A model generated the notes under the pieces. The model was given only the letters and a program-made list of their open reading frames with translations. It was not told the DNA's origin and did not search any database. 64,000 nt of DNA from Acinetobacter shaoyimingii (GTDB taxonomy: Bacteria; Pseudomonadota; Gammaproteobacteria; Pseudomonadales; Moraxellaceae): the NCBI RefSeq assembly GCF_011578045.1, contig NZ_CP049801.1, positions 1,550,001-1,614,000 on the forward strand, in the 5' to 3' direction. The first letter of the stretch is position 1; every line of letters starts with the position of its first letter. Below, one piece after another: positions 8,630 through 17,409 of this stretch. Made by a program: the position numbers and the translations under genes.

Positions 8630-10168
8630 TTATTTTTCTACGATGGCTGTTACACCTTGACCGCCAGCCGCACAAATAGAGACTAAAATGCGACCAGAAC
8701 CTTTTTCATTTAAAAGCTTAGCTGCAGTCGCTAAAATACGACCACCAGTCGCAGCAAACGGGTGACCAGCTGCAAGTGATGAACCTTTAACGTTTAATTT
8801 AGAACGATCAATAGAACCAAGCGGTGCATCCAAACCTAAACGCTCTTTACAGAATTTAGGATCTTCCCATGCTTTAAGTGTCGATAATACTTGTGATGCA
8901 AAAGCTTCATGAATTTCGTAATAGTCGAAATCTTGAAGTTTAAGACCAGCACGCTCAAGCATACGAGGGACTGCATAAGCAGGAGCCATGAGTAAGCCTT
9001 CTTTTTTACCAATAAAGTCAACGGCCGCAGTTTCAGAGAAGCTCAAGTAAGCTAAAACTTCATGTCCATTTGCTTTTGCCCATTCTTCAGAAGCGAGCAA
9101 TACAACTGATGCACCATCAGTAAGCGGTGTAGAGTTACCCGCAGTCATCGTACGTGCATCACCTTTACCAAATGCGGGTTTAAGTTTTGCAAGTTTTTCA
9201 ACTGTAGAGTCAGCACGCAAGTTGTTATCACGCTCTAAACCTAAAAATGGAGTGATCAGGTCATCGAAGAAACCTTCTTCATAAGCTTTCGCCATTTTTT
9301 GATGAGAAGATGCAGCAAGTTCATCTTGCGCTTCTCGTGAAATACCCCATTCAAGCGTAGTAATTGCTTGATGATCACCCATAGATAGACCTGTACGTGG
9401 TTCACCATTTTTCGGCGCATCAAGCAGATCTTTTACATTGATTTTAGTCAATGCTTTTAAACGGTCTTTTGCCGTTTTAGCGATATTCAGTTCAAGTAAT
9501 GCTTTACGTAAACCATCACCAAAAGCAATAGGGGCATCAGAAGTGGTATCGACACCACCCGCAATACCTACTTCAATTTGACCCAAAGCAATTTTGTTGG
9601 CAACAGCAAAAGCCGCTTGTAAACCTGTACCACACGCTTGTTGAATATCATAAGCTGGCGTTTCAGGAGCAAGTTGCGTGTCGAGGACACATTCACGTGT
9701 CATATTGAAGTCACGACTATGTTTTAAAACTGCGCCTGCAACAACTTCGCCTAAGCGTTGACCTTGTAAATTAAAACGTTCAACAAGACCATTTAACGCA
9801 GCAGTCAGCATGTCAGAATTGGTTGCTTTAAAGTAGGCACCATTTGAGCGTGCAAATGGAATACGATTACCACCTAAGATTGCAACGCGGCGAACAGTAT
9901 TTTGACTCATAGTTTTATCCTGTTGAGCAGAAATTGGTGTTGAAGTAGAAGTCTTGCTAGATTCAGACTTAGAAGTACTCGCAGTGTTTTTTTCACGAGG
10001 TGTTGTGCTACGAGGACGTGAAGTTTTTGTCGAAGTTGCGACTTGAGTTTTAGAATCTGTGTTCTTACGTGAATTCGTCGTACTCTTTGCAGAGTTCTTT
10101 GATGTATTTGACACAGATTCTTTGGCAGTATTTTCTGCTTGTGTGTTTTGTTGGTTTGTTTTGCTCAT
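8630..10168 (-). CDS. Thiolase (acetyl-CoA acetyltransferase, FadI/FadA2-like) with long N-terminal extension
   Basis: The core is a degradative/biosynthetic thiolase: nucleophile C179 in QQACGTG, H420 in HEAF, H469 in GHP and acid/base C499 in SICAAGGQG. It would cleave or form 3-ketoacyl-CoA. Residues 1-86 are an extension made almost only of Ser, Thr, Lys, Asn, Gln and Ala, with no predicted fold, ending just before the normal start MSQNTVRRVAILGG. The upstream ATG at 10168 has GGAA at suitable spacing. The internal ATG at 9910 has AGGA (9918-9921) at an ideal seven bases. Two products are therefore possible. The gene diverges from a large FabG gene followed by a MaoC hydratase gene, as mycobacterial fadA2 does from fabG4-htdX. 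Confidence 0.9.
   Translation of the reverse strand: MSKTNQQNTQAENTAKESVSNTSKNSAKSTTNSRKNTDSKTQVATSTKTSRPRSTTPREKNTASTSKSESSKTSTSTPISAQQDKTMSQNTVRRVAILGGNRIPFARSNGAYFKATNSDMLTAALNGLVERFNLQGQRLGEVVAGAVLKHSRDFNMTRECVLDTQLAPETPAYDIQQACGTGLQAAFAVANKIALGQIEVGIAGGVDTTSDAPIAFGDGLRKALLELNIAKTAKDRLKALTKINVKDLLDAPKNGEPRTGLSMGDHQAITTLEWGISREAQDELAASSHQKMAKAYEEGFFDDLITPFLGLERDNNLRADSTVEKLAKLKPAFGKGDARTMTAGNSTPLTDGASVVLLASEEWAKANGHEVLAYLSFSETAAVDFIGKKEGLLMAPAYAVPRMLERAGLKLQDFDYYEIHEAFASQVLSTLKAWEDPKFCKERLGLDAPLGSIDRSKLNVKGSSLAAGHPFAATGGRILATAAKLLNEKGSGRILVSICAAGGQGVTAIVEK
9918..9921 (-). promoter_or_regulatory. Internal ribosome-binding site in the thiolase gene
   Basis: AGGA on the minus strand lies seven bases before the in-frame ATG at 9908-9910. 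That ATG is where ordinary thiolases start. It supports either the shorter protein alone or a second translation product. Confidence 0.55.
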
Positions 10169-10405
10169 AAGGCTTTTCCAAGCATGTTGGCAATATTCTT
10201 AAGACTAGATTAGCATATTTGAAAAAAGGTCGTATTGACTATAATGACATTTAACCATGCGCTCAGGTCAAGACATACATAGCCTAACTCAAGTATCATC
10301 ATATACATAATCTTGGATCATGATAAATTTAAGTGTTTGAGACTAAAATGAACTTCAATAAACACCATGGTCCACCCACATTCAATTTGTTGAGAGATCA
10401 AACTT

Positions 10406-11797
10406 ATGACCGACCAATATCAAGCATTCGCAAAATCTCCGATTGGTAAATTCGTCATCAAAAATTTAGGTTTGCCATCACCAATCTCCCTTGACCGTTT
10501 TGAGTCCGCAGCACCAGTTGTGCAAGGCGCTGTTTTGGTGGGTTCTGCAGCGAAAAGTGTCTTTTCAGGCGAGATTGCTCAAGTCTTAAGTAATATTCAT
10601 GCCAATGCTTATGCAGGTAATAATACTGAGCTCCAACAAGCTGCTGCAAAAGCTGGACTCAGCTTAAGTGCATTTAATGATGGCGATAAAGAGTCAAAAT
10701 TTAAAGCAGTGGTTTTTGATGCGTCTGGTATTCAAGATTCTGAACAACTGAAAGCGCTTTATGCTTTCTTCAACCCAGTGGCTCGTCAAATCCAAACTTC
10801 AGGGCGTGTGATTGTCGTAGGTTTAACGCCTGAATCTGCACCAACTGTTAAACAAGCCATTGCTCAACGTGCGCTTGAAGGTTTTGTTAAATCTGTAGGT
10901 AAAGAGTTTAAAAAGGGTATAGCTGCACAACTGGTGTATGTCGATCAAGATGCAGCGCAAAATATAGAGTCAACATTACGTTTTGTTTTGTCTCCACGTT
11001 CTGCTTATGTTTCAGGGCAAGTGATTCGTGTGTCTAAAGGTGCTGTTGTCGATGTAGATTGGGCAAAGCCTTTAGCGGGTAAAACTGCAGTGGTTACAGG
11101 TGCGAGCCGTGGTATTGGTGAGGCGATTGCACATGTACTTGCGCGTGATGGTGCTCATGTGATTTGTTTGGATGTCCCACAACAACAAGACGATTTGGAT
11201 CGTGTGGCAAGTGCCATTGGTGGTTCAACGTTGGCTATTGATATTACAGCTGCTGATGCGGGTGAAAAAATCAAACAAGCAGCGTCAACACGTGGCGGTT
11301 TAGACATTATTGTACAAAATGCTGGAATCACACGAGACAAAACTTTGGCGAACATGAAGCCTGAGCTTTGGGATTTGGTCATCAATATTAATTTGTCAGC
11401 GATTGAACGAGTAAATGACTATTTGCTGTCAAACAAAGGCTTAAATAAAAATGGTCGTATTGTTTGTGTATCTTCAATCTCAGGTATTGCGGGTAATCTA
11501 GGTCAAACCAACTATGCAACGTCTAAAGCTGGTGTAATTGGTTTAGTGAAATTCACTGCACCAATACTCAAAGATGGCATCACTATTAATGCCGTTGCAC
11601 CTGGTTTTATTGAAACGCAAATGACAGCGGCAATTCCTTTTGCGATTCGTGAAGCGGGTCGCCGTATGAACTCAATGAGTCAGGGTGGTTTGCCTGTCGA
11701 TGTCGCTGAAACCATTTCACTGTTTGCTGCGACAGCATCGACTGGTTTAAACGGTAACGTGGTTCGTGTATGTGGCCAAAGCCTATTGGGTGCTTAA
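10406..11797 (+). CDS. High-molecular-weight 3-oxoacyl reductase (FabG4-like SDR)
   Basis: The 463-residue protein has an N-terminal flavodoxin-like domain without active-site motifs (about 1-215), then a complete short-chain dehydrogenase domain: TGASRGIG at 231-238, NAG at 305-307, SS near 356-357 and YATSK with Y370 and K374. This two-domain build is that of mycobacterial FabG4, an NAD(H)-using 3-ketoacyl-CoA/ACP reductase. It would reduce 3-ketoacyl thioesters to 3-hydroxyacyl thioesters, or run in reverse. It diverges from the thiolase and precedes an HtdX-like hydratase, from which it is separated by a terminator. Confidence 0.9.
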   Translation: MTDQYQAFAKSPIGKFVIKNLGLPSPISLDRFESAAPVVQGAVLVGSAAKSVFSGEIAQVLSNIHANAYAGNNTELQQAAAKAGLSLSAFNDGDKESKFKAVVFDASGIQDSEQLKALYAFFNPVARQIQTSGRVIVVGLTPESAPTVKQAIAQRALEGFVKSVGKEFKKGIAAQLVYVDQDAAQNIESTLRFVLSPRSAYVSGQVIRVSKGAVVDVDWAKPLAGKTAVVTGASRGIGEAIAHVLARDGAHVICLDVPQQQDDLDRVASAIGGSTLAIDITAADAGEKIKQAASTRGGLDIIVQNAGITRDKTLANMKPELWDLVININLSAIERVNDYLLSNKGLNKNGRIVCVSSISGIAGNLGQTNYATSKAGVIGLVKFTAPILKDGITINAVAPGFIETQMTAAIPFAIREAGRRMNSMSQGGLPVDVAETISLFAATASTGLNGNVVRVCGQSLLGA

Positions 11798-11860
11798 TCT
11801 TCATGATTAAGGATTGATTATTTAGCGTTAAAGTTAGATTGATCACCGTGTCATAAAAGG

Positions 11861-11906
11861 ACAAAGAAAATCTTCTCACCTGAGTGGGATTTTCTTTGTT
11901 CTGTTT
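11861..11906 (+). terminator. Terminator after the fabG4-like gene
   Basis: ACAAAGAAAATC (11861-11872) pairs with GATTTTCTTTGT (11888-11899), followed by TCTGTTTTT. This suggests the hydratase gene downstream has its own promoter. Confidence 0.7.
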
Positions 11907-11990
11907 TTAATTAAGAATAATTTGCAAATATTATTGTTTTTAAATTATTGTTTTGTAGATTATTCTTTTGAAAATTATGCTATTAAGTCA

Positions 11991-12027
11991 AGGTGGAGCT
12001 TTATCGTATTCTTAGTAGGTGGAGCTT
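11991..12027 (+). repeat. Direct repeat of AGGTGGAGCTT upstream of the hydratase gene
   Basis: Two exact 11-base copies sit at 11991-12001 and 12017-12027, 26 bp apart start to start, 39 bp and more upstream of the hydratase start. They could be a regulator site or an RNA element in the leader. Nothing else in the window repeats this word that I noticed. Confidence 0.5.
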
Positions 12028-12065
12028 AATTCCCCATTGAAATTAAAACTATATAAAGGTTTATG

Positions 12066-12920
12066 ATGATTACTCGCCATTTTAAAGAATTGCCAAAAGC
12101 CTATATGGCTTATCCAAAAGTGATTCAAGGGTTAATTTTTAAAAAGCAAAAAGGTGAAAAAGTTTTACCGCAAGTTGAATATGTTGTAGATGCTTATCGT
12201 GTAGATGTTGATCACTTAAAAGCCTATAACGAAATTTGTGGCTATAAAAATAATGGTTATATTCCTGCGACTTATTTGGCAGTGATTTCTCAGAGCTTGC
12301 AAATGCATATGATGACCTCTGAGGCTTTTCCATTTGCATTATTGGGATTGGTTCATATACGCAATCAAGTGAAACAATTACGTAAAATAGGTGTCAATGA
12401 AACCCTTACTTTGTCTTGCAAATTTGGTGAATTAAAACCACATGATAAAGGGCTGCAGTTTGATTTTCTGACCACTGCAAAGGTCGGAAATGAAGTGGTG
12501 ATGGAAGGTTTAACAACTTACCTTGCTCGTCAAAAAACCGATGCTCAAGTTGCGCCAAAAGTGAAAGATGACAAAGTGTTGGATTATGCTGTGCAAGCGA
12601 CTTGGGATGTTGCTGAAAATACAGGTCGCCGTTATGCAAAATCATCTGGTGATTATAATCTGATTCATATCCATGCATTTACAGCGAAAGCATTTGGCTT
12701 TAAGCAAGCCATTGCTCACGGAATGTGGAGTAAGGCACGGGCACTTGCAAGTTTAAATTTGCCTGATGCGTATGAAGCGGATGTTTATTTTAAGCTGCCG
12801 ATGTATTTACCTTCAGAAGTCGAGTTCTTAACAGCTCAAGATGGCAAAGATCAACATGTTTTGATTCGCAATAAAAAGACCAAAAAACCGCATGTTTCAG
12901 GTGTGATTCACACACTTTGA
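12066..12920 (+). CDS. MaoC-like (R)-hydratase, HtdX-like
   Basis: This 284-residue double hot-dog protein has the hydratase 2 motif SGDYNLIHIHAFTAKAFGF with catalytic D196 and H201, followed by the conserved AHGMW. The family hydrates trans-2-enoyl thioesters to (R)-3-hydroxyacyl thioesters or dehydrates them. With the neighbouring thiolase and FabG4-like reductase it would complete three steps of an acyl-CoA cycle. AAGG at 12056-12059 lies six bases from the ATG at 12066 but only three from the ATG at 12063, so I choose the second ATG. A terminator follows. The physiological substrate is unknown. Confidence 0.88.
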   Translation: MITRHFKELPKAYMAYPKVIQGLIFKKQKGEKVLPQVEYVVDAYRVDVDHLKAYNEICGYKNNGYIPATYLAVISQSLQMHMMTSEAFPFALLGLVHIRNQVKQLRKIGVNETLTLSCKFGELKPHDKGLQFDFLTTAKVGNEVVMEGLTTYLARQKTDAQVAPKVKDDKVLDYAVQATWDVAENTGRRYAKSSGDYNLIHIHAFTAKAFGFKQAIAHGMWSKARALASLNLPDAYEADVYFKLPMYLPSEVEFLTAQDGKDQHVLIRNKKTKKPHVSGVIHTL

Positions 12921-12925
12921 TGAAG

Positions 12926-12953
12926 AAACCCAAATCTCTAGATTTGGGTTTTT
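12926..12953 (+). terminator. Terminator of the hydratase gene
   Basis: AAACCCAAATC and GATTTGGG with loop TCTA, followed by five T. Confidence 0.85.
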
Positions 12954-13035
12954 ATTGTGTTAAAGACTTACAAAAAGTTTCTCAATATTCGCTATGCTGA
13001 ATAAAGTAAAATAAGCTGTGCATAAGGACAATGGA

Positions 13036-14319
13036 ATGAATGCAATTAAAGAGATCTTGTTTGCTGATCAAGATCACTATCACGGACATGTGGACGTTCG
13101 TTTTCAAGATGTGGCAAAAACCTTTAGTCGACTCCAAGATCATCGTGCTGAACAAGGTGGCGCTGCTTTAGTTGTTTATTTTCAAGGTCAAAAAGTCGTT
13201 GATATTTTTACAGGAAAAAAATCTTTAGATGAAGATTGGGCTGAAGATACTTTATCAATCTGCTATTCAACTGGAAAAGGTGTTATTGCAACGCTGGCGC
13301 ATATTTTAGTCAGTGAAGGCATTTTGGATTACGACTCACCAATTTCAAACTATTGGCCTGAGTTTGCTCAAAATGGTAAAGCTGAAATGACTTTACGTCA
13401 TGTACTGTGTCATCAATCTGGACTTTACGATATCCGAAATAATATTGATGCCGCAGTTGAAATGGCGGATTGGGCTCATATGCTCAAAGTTATGGCTCAA
13501 GCCAAACCCCGTTTTAAAATTGGGCAGGATAGTGCATATCAAGCACTGACTTTTGGTTGGTTGGTAGGAGGTATATTAGAAAAAGCTGCGAAACAGCCTC
13601 TTGCTTGGCTTATGCAACGTTATTTGGTCGATCCTTTAGAGTTGGATGGTGCTTATTTTGGTGTTCCTCAAGCTCAATTGAGCCGTGTTGCTCGCCCGTT
13701 TAAAATTAAAAAAGCACAGCAGGAAAATCAGTCATCCTCCGAACAAAAAACCAAGCAAGTGCAGTCAAAAGCTCAGTCAAAACCGAAATTCTCAATTTCT
13801 GAAAAATTCATACAATGGTCGGGTCAAAATCCTCAAGATTTTGTCGATGCCATGATTCCTAAAAAAATGCGTGATTTTAGTTTTTTTAGTGATCAAGGTA
13901 TTCAGGCGGTTATACCAGCTGCAAACGGTGCGTTTACAGTACAAAGTTTGGCAAAAATATACGCCATGCTTGCCAATAAAGGGCAGTGGCAAGATCAAAC
14001 TTTAATTCAACCTGAAACATTTAAAGCTTTGAGCAAAGTTCAAAGTACACGCCGTGATCGTGTCATGCCAATCCCAATGAACTGGCGTTTGGGTTATCAC
14101 AGAGTATTGAGTATGGGTAAACGTGCGCCAGAAGGATTTGGTCATATTGGATATAACGGCTCTGGGGCTTGGTGTGATCCTGCACGTGAATTAAGTTTTG
14201 CGTATACGCATAATTTTGCCATTGGTTCGATTACAGGGGATTATCGACTGTGGGGATTAACCCAGGAAACTTTACGTTGTGCGGATGCTGTGTTAAAAGG
14301 TCGTAAAGGGTGGTTTTGA
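13036..14319 (+). CDS. Serine hydrolase of the beta-lactamase family (esterase-like)
   Basis: The 427-residue protein has the class C/EstB fold signatures: S78-T-G-K81 as the SxxK motif, Y168 in AYQALTFGWLVGGILE as the catalytic tyrosine position, and a C-terminal HIGYNGSG in place of KTG. No signal peptide is seen, so a cytoplasmic esterase or lipase-like role is more likely than antibiotic hydrolysis. A Lys/Gln/Ser-rich insert lies near residues 218-258. AAGGA at 13024-13028 is seven bases from the ATG at 13036, which decides the start over the in-frame GTG at 13018. It lies just downstream of the acyl-CoA module but after a terminator. Confidence 0.85.
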   Translation: MNAIKEILFADQDHYHGHVDVRFQDVAKTFSRLQDHRAEQGGAALVVYFQGQKVVDIFTGKKSLDEDWAEDTLSICYSTGKGVIATLAHILVSEGILDYDSPISNYWPEFAQNGKAEMTLRHVLCHQSGLYDIRNNIDAAVEMADWAHMLKVMAQAKPRFKIGQDSAYQALTFGWLVGGILEKAAKQPLAWLMQRYLVDPLELDGAYFGVPQAQLSRVARPFKIKKAQQENQSSSEQKTKQVQSKAQSKPKFSISEKFIQWSGQNPQDFVDAMIPKKMRDFSFFSDQGIQAVIPAANGAFTVQSLAKIYAMLANKGQWQDQTLIQPETFKALSKVQSTRRDRVMPIPMNWRLGYHRVLSMGKRAPEGFGHIGYNGSGAWCDPARELSFAYTHNFAIGSITGDYRLWGLTQETLRCADAVLKGRKGWF

Positions 14320-14330
14320 ATTTTAAGTGA

Positions 14331-15071
14331 ATGATTAAAAAAGAATTATCGATAACTGAATTGTTTGGGGTGTTGAGTATAATAGGAATAAGTATAACGG
14401 TCATATCCAATACTTATTTCTATTATCAATTAGATGCAATTTGGATGACATCGCTGTTATCACCAACATTTTATTTATTTGAAGTATTTAAGGTCATGTT
14501 GGTTTTCTGTTCAGCGGTCATATTTGTAGATTTTTTTGTTGAGAGATATGATACGTGTGCAAGATATTTATACAGAAAAATTTTGAGAAAAAAATCCTTT
14601 AAATTTGATGTACTAGGTCATAATCATTCGTTCATTAAAGCTCAGATGGTTGGATATTTTAATCGATATACATGTTTTAAGACTTTATTCTTAACTTTTT
14701 TATTATCAATTCCGATTATTGTTTTGAAATCAATGCATTTAGTTAATAAAGCAAACTTTTTTTGGTTATGTGTTTTACTTGGGTTGATTGCTGGTTTGCA
14801 AATTAATCGTCATATTAAGCAAGACAAAATTTTTCACTATTTCATACTCTTTTTAATTATTGTCATCTGCTCATTTATTACAGCGCATATAAAGCTTGAT
14901 CACCTGAATGATCTTCCAATTGCTGTCCTGAAGAGCTCAAGCGATGATAGAAGTTGGTTGGTACTCGAAAGCAGTAATGATAAAACAATTTTATTAAATG
15001 CAATGAACCATCAAGATTTTAAAATTGTAAAATTCGAAGAAATTGATCGAATTATCTCAAAGAAAAAATAA
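14331..15071 (+). CDS. Unknown membrane protein, about five TM segments
   Basis: I do not recognise the family. Hydrophobic stretches lie at about residues 10-30, 42-68, 116-134, 140-157 and 166-186. A soluble tail of about 55 residues (ending FEEIDRIISKKK) follows, rich in Ser, Asp and Lys. The base composition is markedly more AT-rich than dnaX next door, which suggests acquisition or low expression. The ATG follows the hydrolase stop by 11 bases, with AAGTGA just upstream, so it may be cotranscribed. It ends about 70 bases before dnaX. Confidence 0.7.
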   Translation: MIKKELSITELFGVLSIIGISITVISNTYFYYQLDAIWMTSLLSPTFYLFEVFKVMLVFCSAVIFVDFFVERYDTCARYLYRKILRKKSFKFDVLGHNHSFIKAQMVGYFNRYTCFKTLFLTFLLSIPIIVLKSMHLVNKANFFWLCVLLGLIAGLQINRHIKQDKIFHYFILFLIIVICSFITAHIKLDHLNDLPIAVLKSSSDDRSWLVLESSNDKTILLNAMNHQDFKIVKFEEIDRIISKKK

Positions 15072-15139
15072 CTCTATGCTTCTTCATTCACTAATTGCAA
15101 AAAAAACAGTATCCTTAGACCTGTAATCAGGGAGCATTC

Positions 15140-17389
15140 ATGTATCAGGTACTTGCACGTAAATATCGCCCACGTAATTTTATCGAATTGGTTGGTCAAA
15201 ACCACGTATCACGTGCACTCACCAGCGCCTTAGAACGTGGGCGTTTGCATCATGCCTATCTGTTTACAGGAACTCGAGGTGTAGGTAAAACCACCATTGC
15301 CCGCATTTTGGCAAAATGCCTCAACTGCGAAACTGGGGTAACCTCTACACCATGTGAAGTCTGTGCAACATGTACCGCAGTCAATGAAGGTCGCTTTATC
15401 GATCTCATCGAGATTGATGCAGCATCACGTACCAAAGTTGAAGATACGCGTGAACTGTTAGATAACGTACCTTATGCGCCAACTCAAGGGCGCTTTAAAG
15501 TCTATCTGATTGACGAAGTGCATATGCTGTCAACGCATTCATTTAATGCGCTATTAAAAACGCTTGAAGAACCACCTGAACACGTCAAATTCTTATTTGC
15601 AACCACCGATCCACAAAAGTTACCAATTACGGTGATTTCACGTTGTTTGCAATTTACCTTACGTCCTTTGACAGTCGATGAAATTACCTCGCACTTAACC
15701 AATATCCTAAGCAAAGAAAGCATTCCTGCTGAATCAGATGCCATTTGGCAAATTGCAGAATCTGCGCAAGGTTCATTGCGTGATTCGTTATCGCTGACAG
15801 ATCAAGCCATTGCCTATGGTCAGGGCGAAATTCGTCATCAAGATGTCAAAGAAATGCTTGGACTGATTGATCGAACGATTATTTATGATTTAATTTTGGC
15901 GATTCACCAAAACCAGCGTCAACGTGTCAGTGAGTTATTGCTACAATTTAGACAACAAGCTTTAGATGTGTCTTTGGTCTTAGATCAATTTATATCTACC
16001 TTGCATGAATTGGCATTACTGCAATATCTGCCAGATCTTGCATTGAAATATAGTGCTGAAATTAATCAAAAAATTATGCAACTGTCGGCGTTGCTGTCAG
16101 CGCAAGATTTACAGTTGTATTATCAAATTGCATGCAAAGGCCGTGCAGATTTACAAATGGCGGTGACCCAAGAGCAAGGCTTTGAAATGTGTGTGTTGCG
16201 CTTATTGGCATTTCGTCCAATGCAGCCCAATGAAGTTGTGGTTCAACAACATACGCAAGTTTCAACATCCCAAGTATCAGCTCAACAGTACTCATCTTCC
16301 GCATTAATTTCTCAACATGTCATTGAGCAAAAACAAGATGATTTGTCAGAAACACTAACAAATTTAAATCATGATGATGAAACACAAATCATCAATCAGG
16401 AATCAAAAACTGTTGATACACCTTTAGCCTCTGATTTTGATGATTTTCAAGGTTCATATGACGATGATGAATTCAGTCTGAATTCAAACGTAGAGGGGAC
16501 TGATCAGGCAACTGTTCACGAGCCAAGTAGTGATGATTATTTGGAGGATGAAATCTTAAATGAAGACATCACCCCTCATTTGGACACGCTTGAATCATCG
16601 TCATCAAGTGCGATCGCTGCTGAAAATGATGTTGAACCTATACATGTACAACAAGCGATTCAGCATGAACAAACGTCTCAATTGGATGAACCTAGCTTAA
16701 CTTCATTTGGAGAGCCAATTGTTGCTGAAGCAGTGCTAGCGACTACAGAACAGCAAGATGTATTTTTCTTGGCACCAGAGGCTGATGTTGCAGATGCTGT
16801 AGTCGATTCAAATGCTCAAACACCATCTTTGCCTTTAGATTCAATGCAGTTGGATACTGAACAAGTCATTGTGGATGAGGTTGTTGAAGATAACCAATCT
16901 ACAGAAAATCCTGTACAGCATGCTGCAACATTGAAGCAAAAGATTGAACATTCTTCAGATTCAAAACTGCTTCCTCAAGACATTTTAAAGTTACAACCGC
17001 AAGAACTCAGTGGTGAATGGACTTTAGATAAATGGGAATATTGGTTTAGACAGAGTGATTTGTCTCCAGCTGTGCAAGAGCTGGCACAACAAGGCATTAT
17101 GAGTGGTCAAATTGATGGTGCATCAACCTTTACTATTCCAGCTGAATACGAGCAAATGCTGACACAGCTACAACATGTGTTAGAGGGCGAGTTGAAGAAA
17201 CAGTGGCCTCATACAGTATTTCATGTTCAGTATAAAGAGATAACAACTACGACGCCTTATACCTTACAAGCTGAACGAAAAGAGCGTGCATTCAATCGTG
17301 CTTCAGAGTTGTTACATGCAGAGCCTGTAGTGAAAAGCTTGGTTGAAGCCTTTGAAGGTGAAATTCATCAAATTCAATTAAAGCCTTAA
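15140..17389 (+). CDS. dnaX: DNA polymerase III subunits gamma/tau
   Basis: This is the clamp-loader ATPase of the replisome. Seen directly: Walker A GTRGVGKT at 44-51; a four-cysteine zinc site at C63, C72, C75 and C78; Walker B LIDEVH at 123-128; the SRC sensor at 167-169. Residues of about 370-620 form a long acidic, Gln/Ser/Asp-rich, probably disordered linker. The last 130 residues form the tau-specific domain that contacts the polymerase. I found no A-AAA-AAG slippery site like that of E. coli, so how or whether gamma is made here is unclear. No recR or ybaB gene follows; a convergent thioesterase gene does. Confidence 0.96.
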   Translation: MYQVLARKYRPRNFIELVGQNHVSRALTSALERGRLHHAYLFTGTRGVGKTTIARILAKCLNCETGVTSTPCEVCATCTAVNEGRFIDLIEIDAASRTKVEDTRELLDNVPYAPTQGRFKVYLIDEVHMLSTHSFNALLKTLEEPPEHVKFLFATTDPQKLPITVISRCLQFTLRPLTVDEITSHLTNILSKESIPAESDAIWQIAESAQGSLRDSLSLTDQAIAYGQGEIRHQDVKEMLGLIDRTIIYDLILAIHQNQRQRVSELLLQFRQQALDVSLVLDQFISTLHELALLQYLPDLALKYSAEINQKIMQLSALLSAQDLQLYYQIACKGRADLQMAVTQEQGFEMCVLRLLAFRPMQPNEVVVQQHTQVSTSQVSAQQYSSSALISQHVIEQKQDDLSETLTNLNHDDETQIINQESKTVDTPLASDFDDFQGSYDDDEFSLNSNVEGTDQATVHEPSSDDYLEDEILNEDITPHLDTLESSSSSAIAAENDVEPIHVQQAIQHEQTSQLDEPSLTSFGEPIVAEAVLATTEQQDVFFLAPEADVADAVVDSNAQTPSLPLDSMQLDTEQVIVDEVVEDNQSTENPVQHAATLKQKIEHSSDSKLLPQDILKLQPQELSGEWTLDKWEYWFRQSDLSPAVQELAQQGIMSGQIDGASTFTIPAEYEQMLTQLQHVLEGELKKQWPHTVFHVQYKEITTTTPYTLQAERKERAFNRASELLHAEPVVKSLVEAFEGEIHQIQLKP

Positions 17390-17409
17390 TGAAGTTAATA
17401 TGCAGAGAT

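Noticed and set aside
13036..14319. Antibiotic-degrading class C beta-lactamase
   Set aside because: SxxK is present but the protein lacks a signal peptide and the KTG box is replaced by HIG, as in the esterase-like branch.
15140..17389. Programmed frameshift in dnaX
   Set aside because: No canonical slippery heptamer with a following stem was found on reading, so no gamma product is annotated.
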